The notes beneath the pieces were generated by a model, which saw only the letters and a program-made list of their open reading frames with translations, was not told where the DNA came from and ran no database searches. Of a stretch of 64,000 nt of DNA, positions 29,788-38,042 are shown in pieces; the first letter of the stretch is position 1, and every line of letters begins with the position of its first letter. The stretch spans positions 2,790,001 through 2,854,000 of the forward strand of contig NZ_JAROCG010000001.1 in assembly GCF_030433645.1 (NCBI RefSeq). Direction: 5' to 3'. This DNA comes from Arthrobacter burdickii (lineage in GTDB: Bacteria > Actinomycetota > Actinomycetes > Actinomycetales > Micrococcaceae). The translations under genes were made by a program, and so were the position numbers.

Positions 29788-31041
29788 ATGACCACGCTGA
29801 CCCACACCCCTCCAGCCACCGACGCGGAGTACGAGCTCCTCGCCGCCCGCTTCCGGCCGCTGTTCGCCCGCATCGCCGAGGGCTCATCCCGCCGCGAGCA
29901 GGAGCACGAGCTCCCCCGCGAGGAGATCCGTGCACTCATCGACGCCGGCTTCGGCGCACTGAGGGTCCCGGTGTCCGCAGGCGGCTCCGGCGCCTCACTG
30001 CCCCAGCTGTTCCGCCTCCTCACGGAGCTCGCAGCCGCCGATTCGAACATCCCGCAGGCCCTGCGCGCCCACTTCGCATTCGTGGAGGACCGCCTGGTAT
30101 CCACTGGAGCCCAGCGCGAGGTGTGGTTCAAGCGCTTCGTCGACGGCGAGATCGTCGGCAATTCCTGGACGGAGGTCGGCACCGTCACCATCGGAGACGT
30201 CATCACCAAGGTCAGCCCGGACCCGGACGACGCCGGCGCCTTCCGCGTCAGTGGAACCAAGTACTACTCGACCGGCAGCATTTTCGCGGACTGGATCGAC
30301 ACCTTCGCGCAGCGCACCGACAACGGGGTCAAGGTCATCGCGGTGGTCAGCACGCACCAGCCGGGGGTGACCCACAGCGACGACTGGGACGGTTTCGGCC
30401 AGCAGACCACGGGCTCCGGCACCTCCACCTTCGACCAGGCCCGGGTCGACGCCGTTAACGTCATCGACTTCGACACCCGGTTCAAGTACCAGACCGCGTT
30501 CTACCAGGCAGTGCTCCTCGCCGTCCTCGCCGGAAGCATCACGGCCGCCGAACGGGACGTGGCCCGCGAGGTCCGGAACCGCACGAGGATCTTCAGCCAC
30601 GGCAATGCGTCGTCGTTCGCGGCCGACCCGCAGATCCTGCAGGTCATCGGCGAGGTCTCCGCGGCGGCGTACGCGGCGGATGCGACCGTCGAACGGGCCG
30701 CCCGGTCGCTGCAGTTCGCCTACGAGGGCGCATTCCTCGGGGACGAGGTCGAGGACGAGCGCCGCAACGACGTCGCCGAACTCGAGACCGCGAAGGCTCA
30801 GGTCATCCTGTCAGCGCTCGCCACCCGCGCGACATCCGATGTCTTCAACGCGCTCGCCGCCTCCGGCGTGAGTACCGCGAAGAACTTCGACCGGCACTGG
30901 CGCAATGCGCGCACGGCCGCCAACCACAACCCGTGGGTCTTCAAGGCGAGGATCATCGGTGACCACTCGGTCAACGGTGCCGTCCCGCCGCGCGTCTGGT
31001 CCATCGGGGCTGCGCCGGGCGCCGCGCCCGCGAAAGCCTGA
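29788..31041 (+). CDS. DszC/SfnB-type acyl-CoA dehydrogenase-fold monooxygenase
   Basis: This 417-residue protein of the acyl-CoA dehydrogenase superfamily has an N-terminal helical domain (LAARFRPLFARIAEGSSRREQEHELPREEIRALIDAGFGALRVP in parts), a central beta-domain (GNSWTEVGTVTIGD, FRVSGTKYYSTGSIFADWIDTFAQR) and a C-terminal helical domain ending HWRNARTAANHNPWVFKARIIGDHSVNG. The 'SGTKYYSTGSIFAD' and 'HNPWVFKARIIGDH' elements are characteristic of the DszC/SfnB sulfur-acquisition monooxygenases, which use reduced flavin from a separate reductase. It probably oxidises an organosulfur compound to release sulfur. It follows the channel gene by 73 bases and shares its riboswitch. Confidence 0.9.
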   Translation: MTTLTHTPPATDAEYELLAARFRPLFARIAEGSSRREQEHELPREEIRALIDAGFGALRVPVSAGGSGASLPQLFRLLTELAAADSNIPQALRAHFAFVEDRLVSTGAQREVWFKRFVDGEIVGNSWTEVGTVTIGDVITKVSPDPDDAGAFRVSGTKYYSTGSIFADWIDTFAQRTDNGVKVIAVVSTHQPGVTHSDDWDGFGQQTTGSGTSTFDQARVDAVNVIDFDTRFKYQTAFYQAVLLAVLAGSITAAERDVAREVRNRTRIFSHGNASSFAADPQILQVIGEVSAAAYAADATVERAARSLQFAYEGAFLGDEVEDERRNDVAELETAKAQVILSALATRATSDVFNALAASGVSTAKNFDRHWRNARTAANHNPWVFKARIIGDHSVNGAVPPRVWSIGAAPGAAPAKA

Positions 31042-31046
31042 GAAGG

Positions 31047-31073
31047 TGCGCGCCCGCGGTCCGCGGGCGCGCA
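31047..31073 (+). terminator. Terminator after the DszC-like gene
   Basis: TGCGCGCCCGCGG (31047-31059) and CCGCGGGCGCGCA (31061-31073) form a perfect 13-base palindromic stem, starting five bases after the stop codon. Confidence 0.75.
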
Positions 31074-31098
31074 GCAGGATCAGTTCTCCAGGGTGCCG

Positions 31099-31320
31099 TC
31101 ACCGCGGTGTCCGCCGAACCCCCGTCCGGTGCCCGACCGGGCAGGCGTCCCTGCGATCGAGTTCGTCGAGGACGGAGTCGAGCGCAGCGGCGGGCCACGG
31201 CGGGGAAGGGGGCCCCGTCGTCGGGGCGGGATGACCTGCTGCTGCCCCGCGTTGCAGCAGCAGCAGGTCCAGGTCCGAGACGATGTGCAGGTCGGGGAGG
31301 AACCCTGTCAGGTAGGTCAT
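31099..31320 (-). CDS. Possible small hypothetical protein
   Basis: A 73-residue ORF whose first part looks protein-like (MTYLTGFLPDLHIVSDLDLLLLQRG), followed by a Pro/Ala-rich stretch and a charged end (LDSVLDELDRRDACPVGHR). The ATG at 31320 is chosen because the upstream frame is not convincing; no strong Shine-Dalgarno precedes it. No family or neighbour evidence supports a function. Confidence 0.3.
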   Translation of the reverse strand: MTYLTGFLPDLHIVSDLDLLLLQRGAAAGHPAPTTGPPSPPWPAAALDSVLDELDRRDACPVGHRTGVRRTPR

Positions 31321-31505
31321 GGCGTGTCCTGTCCGGAGATCGGTCTGCGTGCTTCCTCCCTTAGACGGGGTTGGCCCGCCGGAATCATCGGTCGCGGGAC
31401 ACCGAGGATGCGCCACAGCGCCGGCACCGATTCGGGTCATGACTCCGGCGGTCGCTAGAATGGTGCTCCCCCGGCGATCCGTCTGGTCTCACACGGTGTA
31501 CGGAA

Positions 31506-31525
31506 GTCGGTTCGGGGGAACCGAC
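31506..31525. promoter_or_regulatory. Inverted repeat upstream of the STAS-like gene
   Basis: GTCGGTTC (31506-31513) and GAACCGAC (31518-31525) form a perfect 8-base inverted repeat around GGGG, ending 24 bases before the ATG at 31550. It could be an operator or an mRNA leader hairpin. Confidence 0.5.
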
Positions 31526-31549
31526 CCGACGAGACCACCGAAAGCCCCC

Positions 31550-32005
31550 ATGATCAGCACCGAGACCAGCACCGGTATCCCCCGCCCTTTCCGCCTCACC
31601 CGGCTGGCACGGTGTGCCGTGCGCCTGAGGCTCGGGCAGGACTCCGTGATCACGGAGTCGGACGCGGTCGCGATCCTCCAACAGTGCTTCGACCTCACGG
31701 GCCGGCGACAGTACGTCCTGTACTTCGAACTCGACAAGGTGTCATCCATCTCGTTCGGTGCCCGTCGCGTCCTGACAGCGGCCCGCGACATCCTCGCGTG
31801 CGCCATGGTCGGTGCGGAGCCGATGGACCGCATGCTGGCGGTGCCCTACGAGCAGGCCGACTACCCGTCGGAGTACTTCACGGAGCGGAGCGCCGCTCTC
31901 GAGTGGCTGGGGCTCATGCATGACATCCTGTGTGCCGACCCGGTGGAACACGCGATGAGCCTCACGGTGGACCGGGACCCCTTCGTCCGCCGCCGGGCTT
32001 CCTGA
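31550..32005 (+). CDS. STAS/SEC14-like domain protein (tentative)
   Basis: This 151-residue cytoplasmic protein reads FRLTRLARCAVRLRLGQDSVITESDAVAILQQCFDLTGRRQYVLYFELDKVSSISFGARRVLTAARDILACAMVG in sections, then PMDRMLAVPYEQADYPSEYFTERSAALEWL. The centre (a strand, a helix with ARRVL, and then a strand) and the ending 'PSEYFTERSAALEWL' follow the STAS/SpoIIAA-like pattern of Micrococcaceae proteins with no assigned role. It has no serine in the position phosphorylated in anti-sigma-factor antagonists that I can identify. A perfect inverted repeat lies upstream. It is convergent with pgsA. Confidence 0.6.
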   Translation: MISTETSTGIPRPFRLTRLARCAVRLRLGQDSVITESDAVAILQQCFDLTGRRQYVLYFELDKVSSISFGARRVLTAARDILACAMVGAEPMDRMLAVPYEQADYPSEYFTERSAALEWLGLMHDILCADPVEHAMSLTVDRDPFVRRRAS

Positions 32006-32033
32006 CGGCTGCAGAGCGTCGCAGCAGAGCTCG

Positions 32034-32654
32034 TCAGGACGCGGGCTTCGCCGCCAGCGACTGCCTGCGGACGGCCCTCACCCGCTGGTAGACCGTGACG
32101 AGGCTCGCCGCCGCCAGGACAACGAGGACGGCCAGCAGAACTCCCTCGGGCAGCCCGAGGCCCGTCAGTCCCGTGACGACCAGAACGGAGACGAGGCGCT
32201 CGGCGCGCTCCGCCAGCCCCACGTTCGCCGTGAAGCCGAGCGACTCGGCCTTCGCCCGGGCGTAGGAGACGAGCATGCCGAGCACGAGGCAGGCGAGCGC
32301 TGCGATCGCGATCGCCGGGTTTTCCCCGCCTGTGAAGAACCAGATGGCGACGCCGGTGAACAGCGCCCCGTCCGCGATGCGGTCGAGCGTCGAGTCGAGG
32401 AAGTTCCCCCACAGTCCGCCGTGGCCCTTCATGCGCGCCATGATCCCGTCGACGACGTCGGAGAACACGAAGAGCGTGATGAAGACCGTGCCCCAGAACA
32501 GCTGGCCGAGCGGGTAGAAGACCAGCGCTCCGGCGGCCACACCGATGGTGCCGGTGATGGTCACGGCGTCGGGCGTCACGCCCCACTTGAGCAACAGGCG
32601 GGCCAGCGGCGTGAAGAGGGCCGTGAAGAAACCGCGCGCGTACCTGTTGAGCAT
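32034..32654 (-). CDS. pgsA: CDP-alcohol phosphatidyltransferase, probable phosphatidylinositol phosphate synthase
   Basis: This 206-residue membrane enzyme has the CDP-alcohol motif DG(x2)AR(x8)G(x3)D(x3)D in VVDGIMARMKGHGGLWGNFLDSTLDRIAD, with six helices overall. In actinobacteria the enzyme encoded between a HIT protein and PIM-synthesis genes makes phosphatidylinositol phosphate from CDP-diacylglycerol and inositol phosphate. The ATG overlaps the HIT stop by one base (TGATG), so the two are coupled in the thrS-HIT-pgsA operon. The usual next genes (PIM acyltransferase, PimA) are absent, and pgsA ends near a convergent gene. Confidence 0.85.
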   Translation of the reverse strand: MLNRYARGFFTALFTPLARLLLKWGVTPDAVTITGTIGVAAGALVFYPLGQLFWGTVFITLFVFSDVVDGIMARMKGHGGLWGNFLDSTLDRIADGALFTGVAIWFFTGGENPAIAIAALACLVLGMLVSYARAKAESLGFTANVGLAERAERLVSVLVVTGLTGLGLPEGVLLAVLVVLAAASLVTVYQRVRAVRRQSLAAKPAS

Positions 32655-33265
32655 CAGGAAGCCGATCCCGCCGCTGTCCCCGAGGACGGCCAGGCCGCCG
32701 CGACCTGCTCGCGGACCTCACCGAGCGTCTGCGTGATCGCCTTGGTCTGCGCGATGATCGGCAGGAAGTTCCCGTCCCCGCCCCATCGGGGCACCACGTG
32801 CTGGTGCAGGTGTGCAGCGATACCCGCGCCTCCGGTGACCCCCTGGTTCATACCCAGGTTGAAGCCCGAGGGATTGGACACCTTCCGCAGCACGCGCATG
32901 GCCGTCTGGGTGAGGGCGGCGATCTCCGCGGTCTCCGCTTCGTCGATGTCCGTGTAGTCGGGCACATGCCGGTAGGGGCAGACCAGGAGATGGCCGGCGT
33001 TGTAGGGGAACAGGTTGAGCAGCACGAAGGCATGGGTGCCGCGGTGGACGATCAGGGCTTCCTCGTCGCTCTGCTGAGGCGCACGGCAGAACGGACAGGT
33101 CTGCTCCGACGTGACCTGCTCCTGCCCTCCCTTGATGTAGGCGAGGCGGTGCGGCGTCCACAGTCGCTGGAAGGCGTCGGGCACGCCCGCCAGTTCGAGA
33201 TCGTCCGTCACTGCGGCGTCGCCCGCGTAGGGGCCGTGCCCGCCCGGATTGTCCGCGTCCTCCAT
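32654..33265 (-). CDS. HIT-family nucleotide hydrolase/phosphorylase
   Basis: This 203-residue protein has a HIT domain with CPFCRAPQQSDEEALIVHRG, VLLNLFPYNAGHLLVCPYRHVPDYTDID (in parts) and the catalytic histidine triad in AAHLHQHVVPRW. The Cys pair and His suggest a bound zinc near the N-terminus of the domain. Members of this actinobacterial group cleave Ap4A or other nucleotides. The gene sits between thrS and pgsA with one-base overlaps on both sides (ATG of each begins in the stop of the previous). The first 40 residues are Gly/Asp-rich and may be flexible. Confidence 0.92.
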   Translation of the reverse strand: MEDADNPGGHGPYAGDAAVTDDLELAGVPDAFQRLWTPHRLAYIKGGQEQVTSEQTCPFCRAPQQSDEEALIVHRGTHAFVLLNLFPYNAGHLLVCPYRHVPDYTDIDEAETAEIAALTQTAMRVLRKVSNPSGFNLGMNQGVTGGAGIAAHLHQHVVPRWGGDGNFLPIIAQTKAITQTLGEVREQVAAAWPSSGTAAGSAS

Positions 33266-35277
33266 CAGACCGTGGCCTCCCGGCTGCGTACCGCCTCCAC
33301 GATCCGTCGGACCGCCTCGTCGACCGGCACCTGGTTGTCCTGGCTGCCGTCACGGAACCGGAACGAGACGGCGTCGGCTTCCTGGTCCTCGCCGCCCGCG
33401 ATGAGCACGAACGGCACCTTCTCCTTGCTCGCCGTCCGGATCTTCTTCGGGAAGCGGTCCGACCCGGCGTCGACCTGCGCGCGGATGCCTTCGGCCTTCA
33501 GCTTGTCGACGACATCGAACAGGTAGTCGTTGAACGCCTCGGCGACGGGAATGGCGAGCACCTGCACGGGCGCCAGCCAGGCGGGGAAAGCTCCGGCGTA
33601 GTGCTCCGTGAGCACACCCATGAAGCGCTCGATCGACCCGAACAGGGCGCGGTGGATCATGACCGGGCGCTGGCGCGAACCGTCGGCTGCCTGGTACTCG
33701 AGCTCGAAGCGATCGGGCAGGTTGAAGTCGAGCTGGATGGTCGACATCTGCCAGGTGCGTCCGATCGCGTCACGCGCCTGGACGGAGATCTTCGGGCCGT
33801 AGAACGCGGCTCCCCCGGGGTCGGGTACGAGCTCCAGTCCGGAGGACTCGGCGACCTCGGCCAGGGTGCGGGTGGCTTCGTCCCAGATCTCGTCCGACCC
33901 GACGGACTTCTCGGGGTTGCGCGTGGAGAGTTCGAGGTAGAAGTCCTCGAGGCCGTAGTCCTTGAGGAGGCCGAGCACGAAGTTGAGCGTCCCGGTGAGC
34001 TCGTCCTTCATCTGCTCACGCGTGCAGTAGATGTGGGCGTCGTCCTGGGTCATGCCCCGCACCCTGGTGAGGCCGTGGATGACGCCGGACTTCTCGTACC
34101 GGTACACGGAGCCGAATTCGAACAGGCGCAGCGGCAGTTCGCGGTAGGACCGCCCGCGCGACCGGAAGATCAGGTTGTGCATGGGGCAGTTCATGGGCTT
34201 GAGGTAGTAGTCCTGCCCGGGCTTGCGCACCGTGCCGTCCTCGTTGAGCTCCTCGTCCACGTGCATGGCGGGGAACATGCCGTCCCGGTACCAGTCGAGG
34301 TGCCCCGAGACCTCGTAGAGGTGGCCCTTGGTGATGTGCGGCGTGTAGACGAACTCGTAGCCGGCATCGGTATGGCGCTGGCGCGAGTAGTCCTCCATGG
34401 CCTTGCGGATGATGCCGCCCTTGGGGTGGAACACCGGCAGCCCGGAGCCCAGCTCGTCGGGGAAGGAGAAGAGGTCCAGCTCCGTGCCGAGGCGCCGGTG
34501 GTCGCGGCGCTCGGCTTCGGCCAGGCGCTCCTGGTAGGCCTTCAGCGCGTCCTTGGTGGGCCACGCCGTGCCGTAAATGCGCTGGAGCTGCTTGTTCTTC
34601 TCGCTGCCGCGCCAGTAGGCGGCGGCCGACCGCGTCAGCGCGTAGGCGTTGGAGATGAGCTTGGTGTTCGGCAGGTGGGGACCGCGGCAGAGGTCCTGCC
34701 AGACGACGTCGCCGGACTTGCGGTCCACGTTGTCGTAGATCGTCAGCTCTCCGGCCCCGACCTCGACCGACGCCCCGTCCTCCTCGGTGGCCCCGCCCTT
34801 GAGGCCGATGAGCTCGAGCTTGTACGGCTCGTCCTTCATGGCCTCGCGGGCCTCGTCCTCGGACACGACCCGCCGCACGAAACGCTGGTTGGTGTTGACG
34901 ATCTTCAGCATCATCTTTTCGAGCTGCTTGAGCTCGTCGGGCGTGAAGGGTTCCTCGACGTCGAAGTCGAAGTAGAAGCCGTCGGTGATGTACGGCCCGA
35001 TGCCGAGCTTGGCACCCGGACGCAGCTGCTGCACGGCCTGGGCCATGACGTGGGCTGCGGAGTGGCGGAGCACCTCGAGGCCGGCCGGGTCCTCCAGCGT
35101 GACGCCCTCGACGGAGGCACCCTCGGGAAGTTCCTGATCGAGGTCCCTGAGCTCTCCGTCCACGCGCATCACGACGACGTCACGCCGTTCGCTGAACAGC
35201 TCGGTGCCGGTGGTGCCCGTCGTCGCCTGCTTCTCTTCGCCGTCGACGATGAGTTTCATGGGCTGGGGCGCTGACAC
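33265..35277 (-). CDS. thrS: Threonine-tRNA ligase
   Basis: This 670-residue ThrRS charges tRNA-Thr with threonine. It has the TGS domain (about 1-65), the editing domain with [14 protein letters not shown], a class II catalytic core, and a C-terminal anticodon-binding domain (about 565-670). The zinc ligands are Cys in MNCPMHNL, His in TQDDAHIYC and His in [14 protein letters not shown] chose GTG 35277 because AAGGAG lies seven bases upstream; the open frame extends to 35340, and the ATG at 35259 is another option. It is the first gene of the thrS-HIT-pgsA operon. No T-box leader was seen. Confidence 0.97.
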   Translation of the reverse strand: MSAPQPMKLIVDGEEKQATTGTTGTELFSERRDVVVMRVDGELRDLDQELPEGASVEGVTLEDPAGLEVLRHSAAHVMAQAVQQLRPGAKLGIGPYITDGFYFDFDVEEPFTPDELKQLEKMMLKIVNTNQRFVRRVVSEDEAREAMKDEPYKLELIGLKGGATEEDGASVEVGAGELTIYDNVDRKSGDVVWQDLCRGPHLPNTKLISNAYALTRSAAAYWRGSEKNKQLQRIYGTAWPTKDALKAYQERLAEAERRDHRRLGTELDLFSFPDELGSGLPVFHPKGGIIRKAMEDYSRQRHTDAGYEFVYTPHITKGHLYEVSGHLDWYRDGMFPAMHVDEELNEDGTVRKPGQDYYLKPMNCPMHNLIFRSRGRSYRELPLRLFEFGSVYRYEKSGVIHGLTRVRGMTQDDAHIYCTREQMKDELTGTLNFVLGLLKDYGLEDFYLELSTRNPEKSVGSDEIWDEATRTLAEVAESSGLELVPDPGGAAFYGPKISVQARDAIGRTWQMSTIQLDFNLPDRFELEYQAADGSRQRPVMIHRALFGSIERFMGVLTEHYAGAFPAWLAPVQVLAIPVAEAFNDYLFDVVDKLKAEGIRAQVDAGSDRFPKKIRTASKEKVPFVLIAGGEDQEADAVSFRFRDGSQDNQVPVDEAVRRIVEAVRSREATV

Positions 35278-35478
35278 GGGCGGTCTCCTTGGTGCTGGGA
35301 AAAAATTGGTCGCCCGAACGGGCGTGACGGGACCCGGCAAGGGCCGGGACCGCCTTGCTGATCGTATCGGGTGGGCGCAGGGCCGACCAACACTCCTCCG
35401 CTCGACTGGACCGATGGACGGGCAGATCGACCATCACCTCCACGGGTCGGTCGACGGAGGCCACCCGGGCCCCGCGCG

Positions 35479-35781
35479 TCAGCCTTCCCGGCGGACCCTC
35501 ATCTCGAACTCGATGAACGCGGCGATCATCGCCCGGTACGTCTCCTCGACGACCGTCGGGTCCACGCCCTGCAGTGACGCGTAGCCGCGCACATTGGAGA
35601 TGACCTGCTCCACCCGGGCGGGGGCGCGGACGGAGGCGTCGTCGCGCTTGAGCGCACCCGCCCGGCGGACGAGGCGCTCCCTGCGGGAGATGAGCGACAC
35701 AATCTGCTCGTCCACCTCGTTGATGGCGACACGGACGGCCGCCAACTGCTTCACGTTCTGCTCGTCGTCTGCATCACCCAT
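35479..35781 (-). CDS. Chorismate mutase (AroQ type)
   Basis: This 100-residue all-helical protein of the short AroQ class reads VRVAINEVDEQIVSLISRRERLVRRAGALKRDDASVRAPARVEQVISNVR (in parts), ending VVEETYRAMIAAFIEFEMRVR. Arg, Lys and Glu/Gln at the usual places (RRERL, K of ALKRD, E of VEETYR) line the active site. It converts chorismate to prephenate for phenylalanine and tyrosine synthesis. It lies upstream of thrS on the same strand, separated by about 200 bases, and is divergent from the mycoredoxin gene. Confidence 0.92.
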   Translation of the reverse strand: MGDADDEQNVKQLAAVRVAINEVDEQIVSLISRRERLVRRAGALKRDDASVRAPARVEQVISNVRGYASLQGVDPTVVEETYRAMIAAFIEFEMRVRREG

Positions 35782-35929
35782 GGCGGAAGCCTACCGCTGC
35801 CACCGGCGGTCGCCACCTGCCGCGGGGAGGAATGGCACCGCCTCCTGCGGTGTTGAGTACCATGCGGGCGGATCAGCTGCCCGCGTATCGACGCGTGCGG
35901 CACGTGCGCACGCAGATTTGAGGAGCACC

Positions 35930-36187
35930 GTGGACTACACGCCAGAAGCCGGATCCATCACCATGTTCTCGACCTCCTGGTGCGGGTACTGCCGGCGCCT
36001 GAAGTCTCAGCTCGATGCCCAGGGCATCGGCTACACCGAGATCAACATCGAGGAGGTCGAAGGCACCGCGGAACTGGTCGCATCCCTCAACGGAGGCAAC
36101 CAGACCGTCCCGACCGTGATCTTCCCGGACGGCAGCACGGCCACCAACCCGTCCGCCGCCGAGGTCCGGACCAGGGTCGCCGTCTAG
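35930..36187 (+). CDS. Mycoredoxin-type glutaredoxin
   Basis: This 85-residue thioredoxin-fold protein has an active site CGYC in ITMFSTSWCGYCRRLKSQLD, and the cis-proline region NQTVPTVIFPDGSTATNPS. A CGYC centre is typical of actinobacterial mycoredoxin-1, which reduces mycothiol mixed disulfides. I chose GTG 35930, with GAGGAG seven bases upstream; the longer open frame to 35594 is antisense to chorismate mutase. The neighbouring mycothiol-dependent dehydrogenase reinforces the assignment. Confidence 0.92.
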   Translation: MDYTPEAGSITMFSTSWCGYCRRLKSQLDAQGIGYTEINIEEVEGTAELVASLNGGNQTVPTVIFPDGSTATNPSAAEVRTRVAV

Positions 36188-36223
36188 CCCGGCCACCCTC
36201 CGCGCCGGTCCTTCCCGCCATAT

Positions 36224-36263
36224 GCTGGGAACGGTGGCCCGTTCCCAGGCCGCCGTTCCCAGC
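36224..36263 (+). promoter_or_regulatory. Overlapping inverted repeats before the mycothiol dehydrogenase
   Basis: GCTGGGAACGGTGGCC (36224-36239) is matched in inverse by GGCCGCCGTTCCCAGC (36248-36263), 15 of 16 bases. The loop plus one base, CGTTCCCAG (36240-36248), can also pair with CTGGGAACG (36225-36233). Two mutually exclusive hairpins, or three half-sites of an operator, therefore stand 17 bases before the ATG at 36281. The second hairpin ends next to the Shine-Dalgarno GGAAGGAC. Confidence 0.7.
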
Positions 36264-36280
36264 GGAAGGACAGCGAAGAC

Positions 36281-37366
36281 ATGGTGCATAGAGTTCAGGG
36301 CGTCGTGGTGCGGGCGAAGGATGCCCCCGCCGCCATCGAGACCATCCTCGTACCCGATCCCGGACCGGGCGAAGCGCTGGTCGATATCCTGACGTGCGGC
36401 GTCTGCCACACCGACCTGCATTACAAGCAGGGCGGCATCAACGACGAGTTCCCGTTCCTGCTGGGCCATGAGGCCACCGGCGTCGTGAGCGCCGTGGGCG
36501 ACGACGTCACCACCGTCGCACCGGGCGACCGCGTCATCCTCAACTGGCGGGCCGTCTGCGGCGAGTGCCGCGCGTGCCGCCGGGGTGAGCCGCAGTACTG
36601 CTTCAACACCGCCAACGCCACGCAGAAGATGACGCTCGAGGACGGCACCGTGCTGTCCCCGGCCCTCGGCATCGGCGCCTTCGCCGAGAAGACCCTCGTG
36701 GCGGCGGGCCAGTGCACCAAGGTCGATCCGGCGGCGGACGCGGCGGCCGTGGGCCTGCTCGGTTGCGGCGTGATGGCGGGCATCGGAGCCGCGATCAACA
36801 CGGGCAACGTCTCCCGGGGCGACTCGGTCGCCGTCATCGGATGCGGCGGCGTGGGCATAGCCGCGGTCGCGGGGTCCCGGCTCGCCGGAGCCACCACGAT
36901 CATCGCCGTCGACATCGACGACCGGAAGCTCGAACTCGCACGGGGCCTGGGCGCCACGCACGTCCTGAACTCGAAGGAGGAGGACCCCGTGGAAGCCATC
37001 CGGGCGCTGACCGGCGGCAACGGAGCCGACGTCGTGATCGATGCCGTCGGACGGCCCGAGACCTACCAGCAGGCGTTCTACGCGCGCGACCTCGCCGGGA
37101 CCGTGGTGCTCGTCGGAGTCCCCACCCCCGAGATGACCATCGAACTCCCGCTGCTCGACGTCTTCGGCCGGGGCGGAGCACTGAAGTCCTCCTGGTACGG
37201 CGATTGCCTGCCCAGCCGGGACTTCCCCATGCTCGTCAGCCACTACCTGCAGGGCAATCTCGACCTCGACGCCTTCGTCACCGAGCGCATCCGCCTCGAC
37301 CAGGTCGAGGAGGCCTTCGGGAAGATGCACGGCGGCGCCGTCCTCCGTTCGGTGGTGGAGCTCTGA
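36281..37366 (+). CDS. S-(hydroxymethyl)mycothiol dehydrogenase
   Basis: This 361-residue zinc alcohol dehydrogenase of the MscR/AdhE2 group has catalytic Zn residues in [14 protein letters not shown] and GHEATGVV, the structural Zn cluster in [15 protein letters not shown], and the NAD motif [14 protein letters not shown]. Such enzymes oxidise the formaldehyde-mycothiol adduct (and reduce S-nitrosomycothiol). Formaldehyde detoxification fits the linkage with the metallo-beta-lactamase-fold gene that overlaps its stop by one base. Regulation probably acts through the inverted repeats at 36224-36263. Confidence 0.95.
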   Translation: MVHRVQGVVVRAKDAPAAIETILVPDPGPGEALVDILTCGVCHTDLHYKQGGINDEFPFLLGHEATGVVSAVGDDVTTVAPGDRVILNWRAVCGECRACRRGEPQYCFNTANATQKMTLEDGTVLSPALGIGAFAEKTLVAAGQCTKVDPAADAAAVGLLGCGVMAGIGAAINTGNVSRGDSVAVIGCGGVGIAAVAGSRLAGATTIIAVDIDDRKLELARGLGATHVLNSKEEDPVEAIRALTGGNGADVVIDAVGRPETYQQAFYARDLAGTVVLVGVPTPEMTIELPLLDVFGRGGALKSSWYGDCLPSRDFPMLVSHYLQGNLDLDAFVTERIRLDQVEEAFGKMHGGAVLRSVVEL

Positions 37367-37995
37367 TGGCGGCACGCGTGGACCACCTCGTCACGTCCGG
37401 GACGTTCTCGCTCGACGGCGGGACGTGGGACGTGGACAACAACGTCTGGATCGTGGGCGACGACGAGGAATGCGTCGTCATCGATGCACCCCACGACGCG
37501 GCGGCGATCCTCGACCAGGTGAACGGGCGGACGGTCCGGGCGATCCTGCTGACGCATGCTCACGACGACCACATCCGCGCCGTCGGTGACCTGTTCGACG
37601 CCGTCGGCGCGCCGATCTACCTCCACGAGGGCGACCGCGAACTGTGGGACAGGGTGTTCCCCGAGCTGAGCCCGGACCAGTGGATCCGCGATGGTGACAC
37701 GATCGACGTCGCCGGTGTCACGCTCACCGCGCTGCACACGCCGGGCCACTCCCCCGGCTCGGTCTGCTACCTCCTCCCGGAGGCGGGCACGGTCTTCACG
37801 GGCGACACGCTCTTCCAGGGCGGGCCGGGCGCAACGGGCCGCTCCTACAGCGACTTCCCCACCATCATCGAGTCCATCCGCACCCGGCTCCTGACGCTGC
37901 CGCCGGAGACCATCGCGCGGACCGGCCACGGGGACAGCACCACCATCGGCGACGAGGCTCCGCACCTGGAGGAATGGATCCAGCGCGGACACTGA
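37366..37995 (+). CDS. Metallo-beta-lactamase-fold hydrolase
   Basis: This 209-residue protein has the motif THAHDDHIRAVGDLFDA (HxHxDH), later GHSPGSVCYLL and FTGDTLF, and a final TGHGDSTTIGDE: a glyoxalase II-like metal site with two ions. It starts within the stop of the dehydrogenase (TGATG). In mycothiol-using bacteria this pair probably hydrolyses the formyl-mycothiol ester produced by the dehydrogenase, completing conversion of formaldehyde to formate. The actual substrate is inferred. Confidence 0.92.
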   Translation: MAARVDHLVTSGTFSLDGGTWDVDNNVWIVGDDEECVVIDAPHDAAAILDQVNGRTVRAILLTHAHDDHIRAVGDLFDAVGAPIYLHEGDRELWDRVFPELSPDQWIRDGDTIDVAGVTLTALHTPGHSPGSVCYLLPEAGTVFTGDTLFQGGPGATGRSYSDFPTIIESIRTRLLTLPPETIARTGHGDSTTIGDEAPHLEEWIQRGH

Positions 37996-38017
37996 TGCCG
38001 TAGGCCCGGTCCCCCGC

Positions 38018-38042
38018 GTCCCGCCGTCAGGAGCGGCGGGAC
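38018..38042. terminator. Hairpin between convergent genes
   Basis: GTCCCGCCG (38018-38026) and CGGCGGGAC (38034-38042) form a perfect 9-base stem with a 7-base loop that includes the stop codon of the LplA-like gene. It lies between two convergent genes and could serve both. Confidence 0.6.

Noticed and set aside
28872-30260. Minus-strand open frame opposite the AmiS/UreI and DszC-like genes
   Set aside because: Antisense of two recognised genes and a riboswitch; biased composition, no domain.
33601-35274. Long plus-strand open frame (557 codons) opposite thrS
   Set aside because: It is antisense to a well-supported threonine-tRNA ligase, with Val/Leu/Gly/Glu-biased low-complexity content from GC-rich codon bias; no domain is visible.
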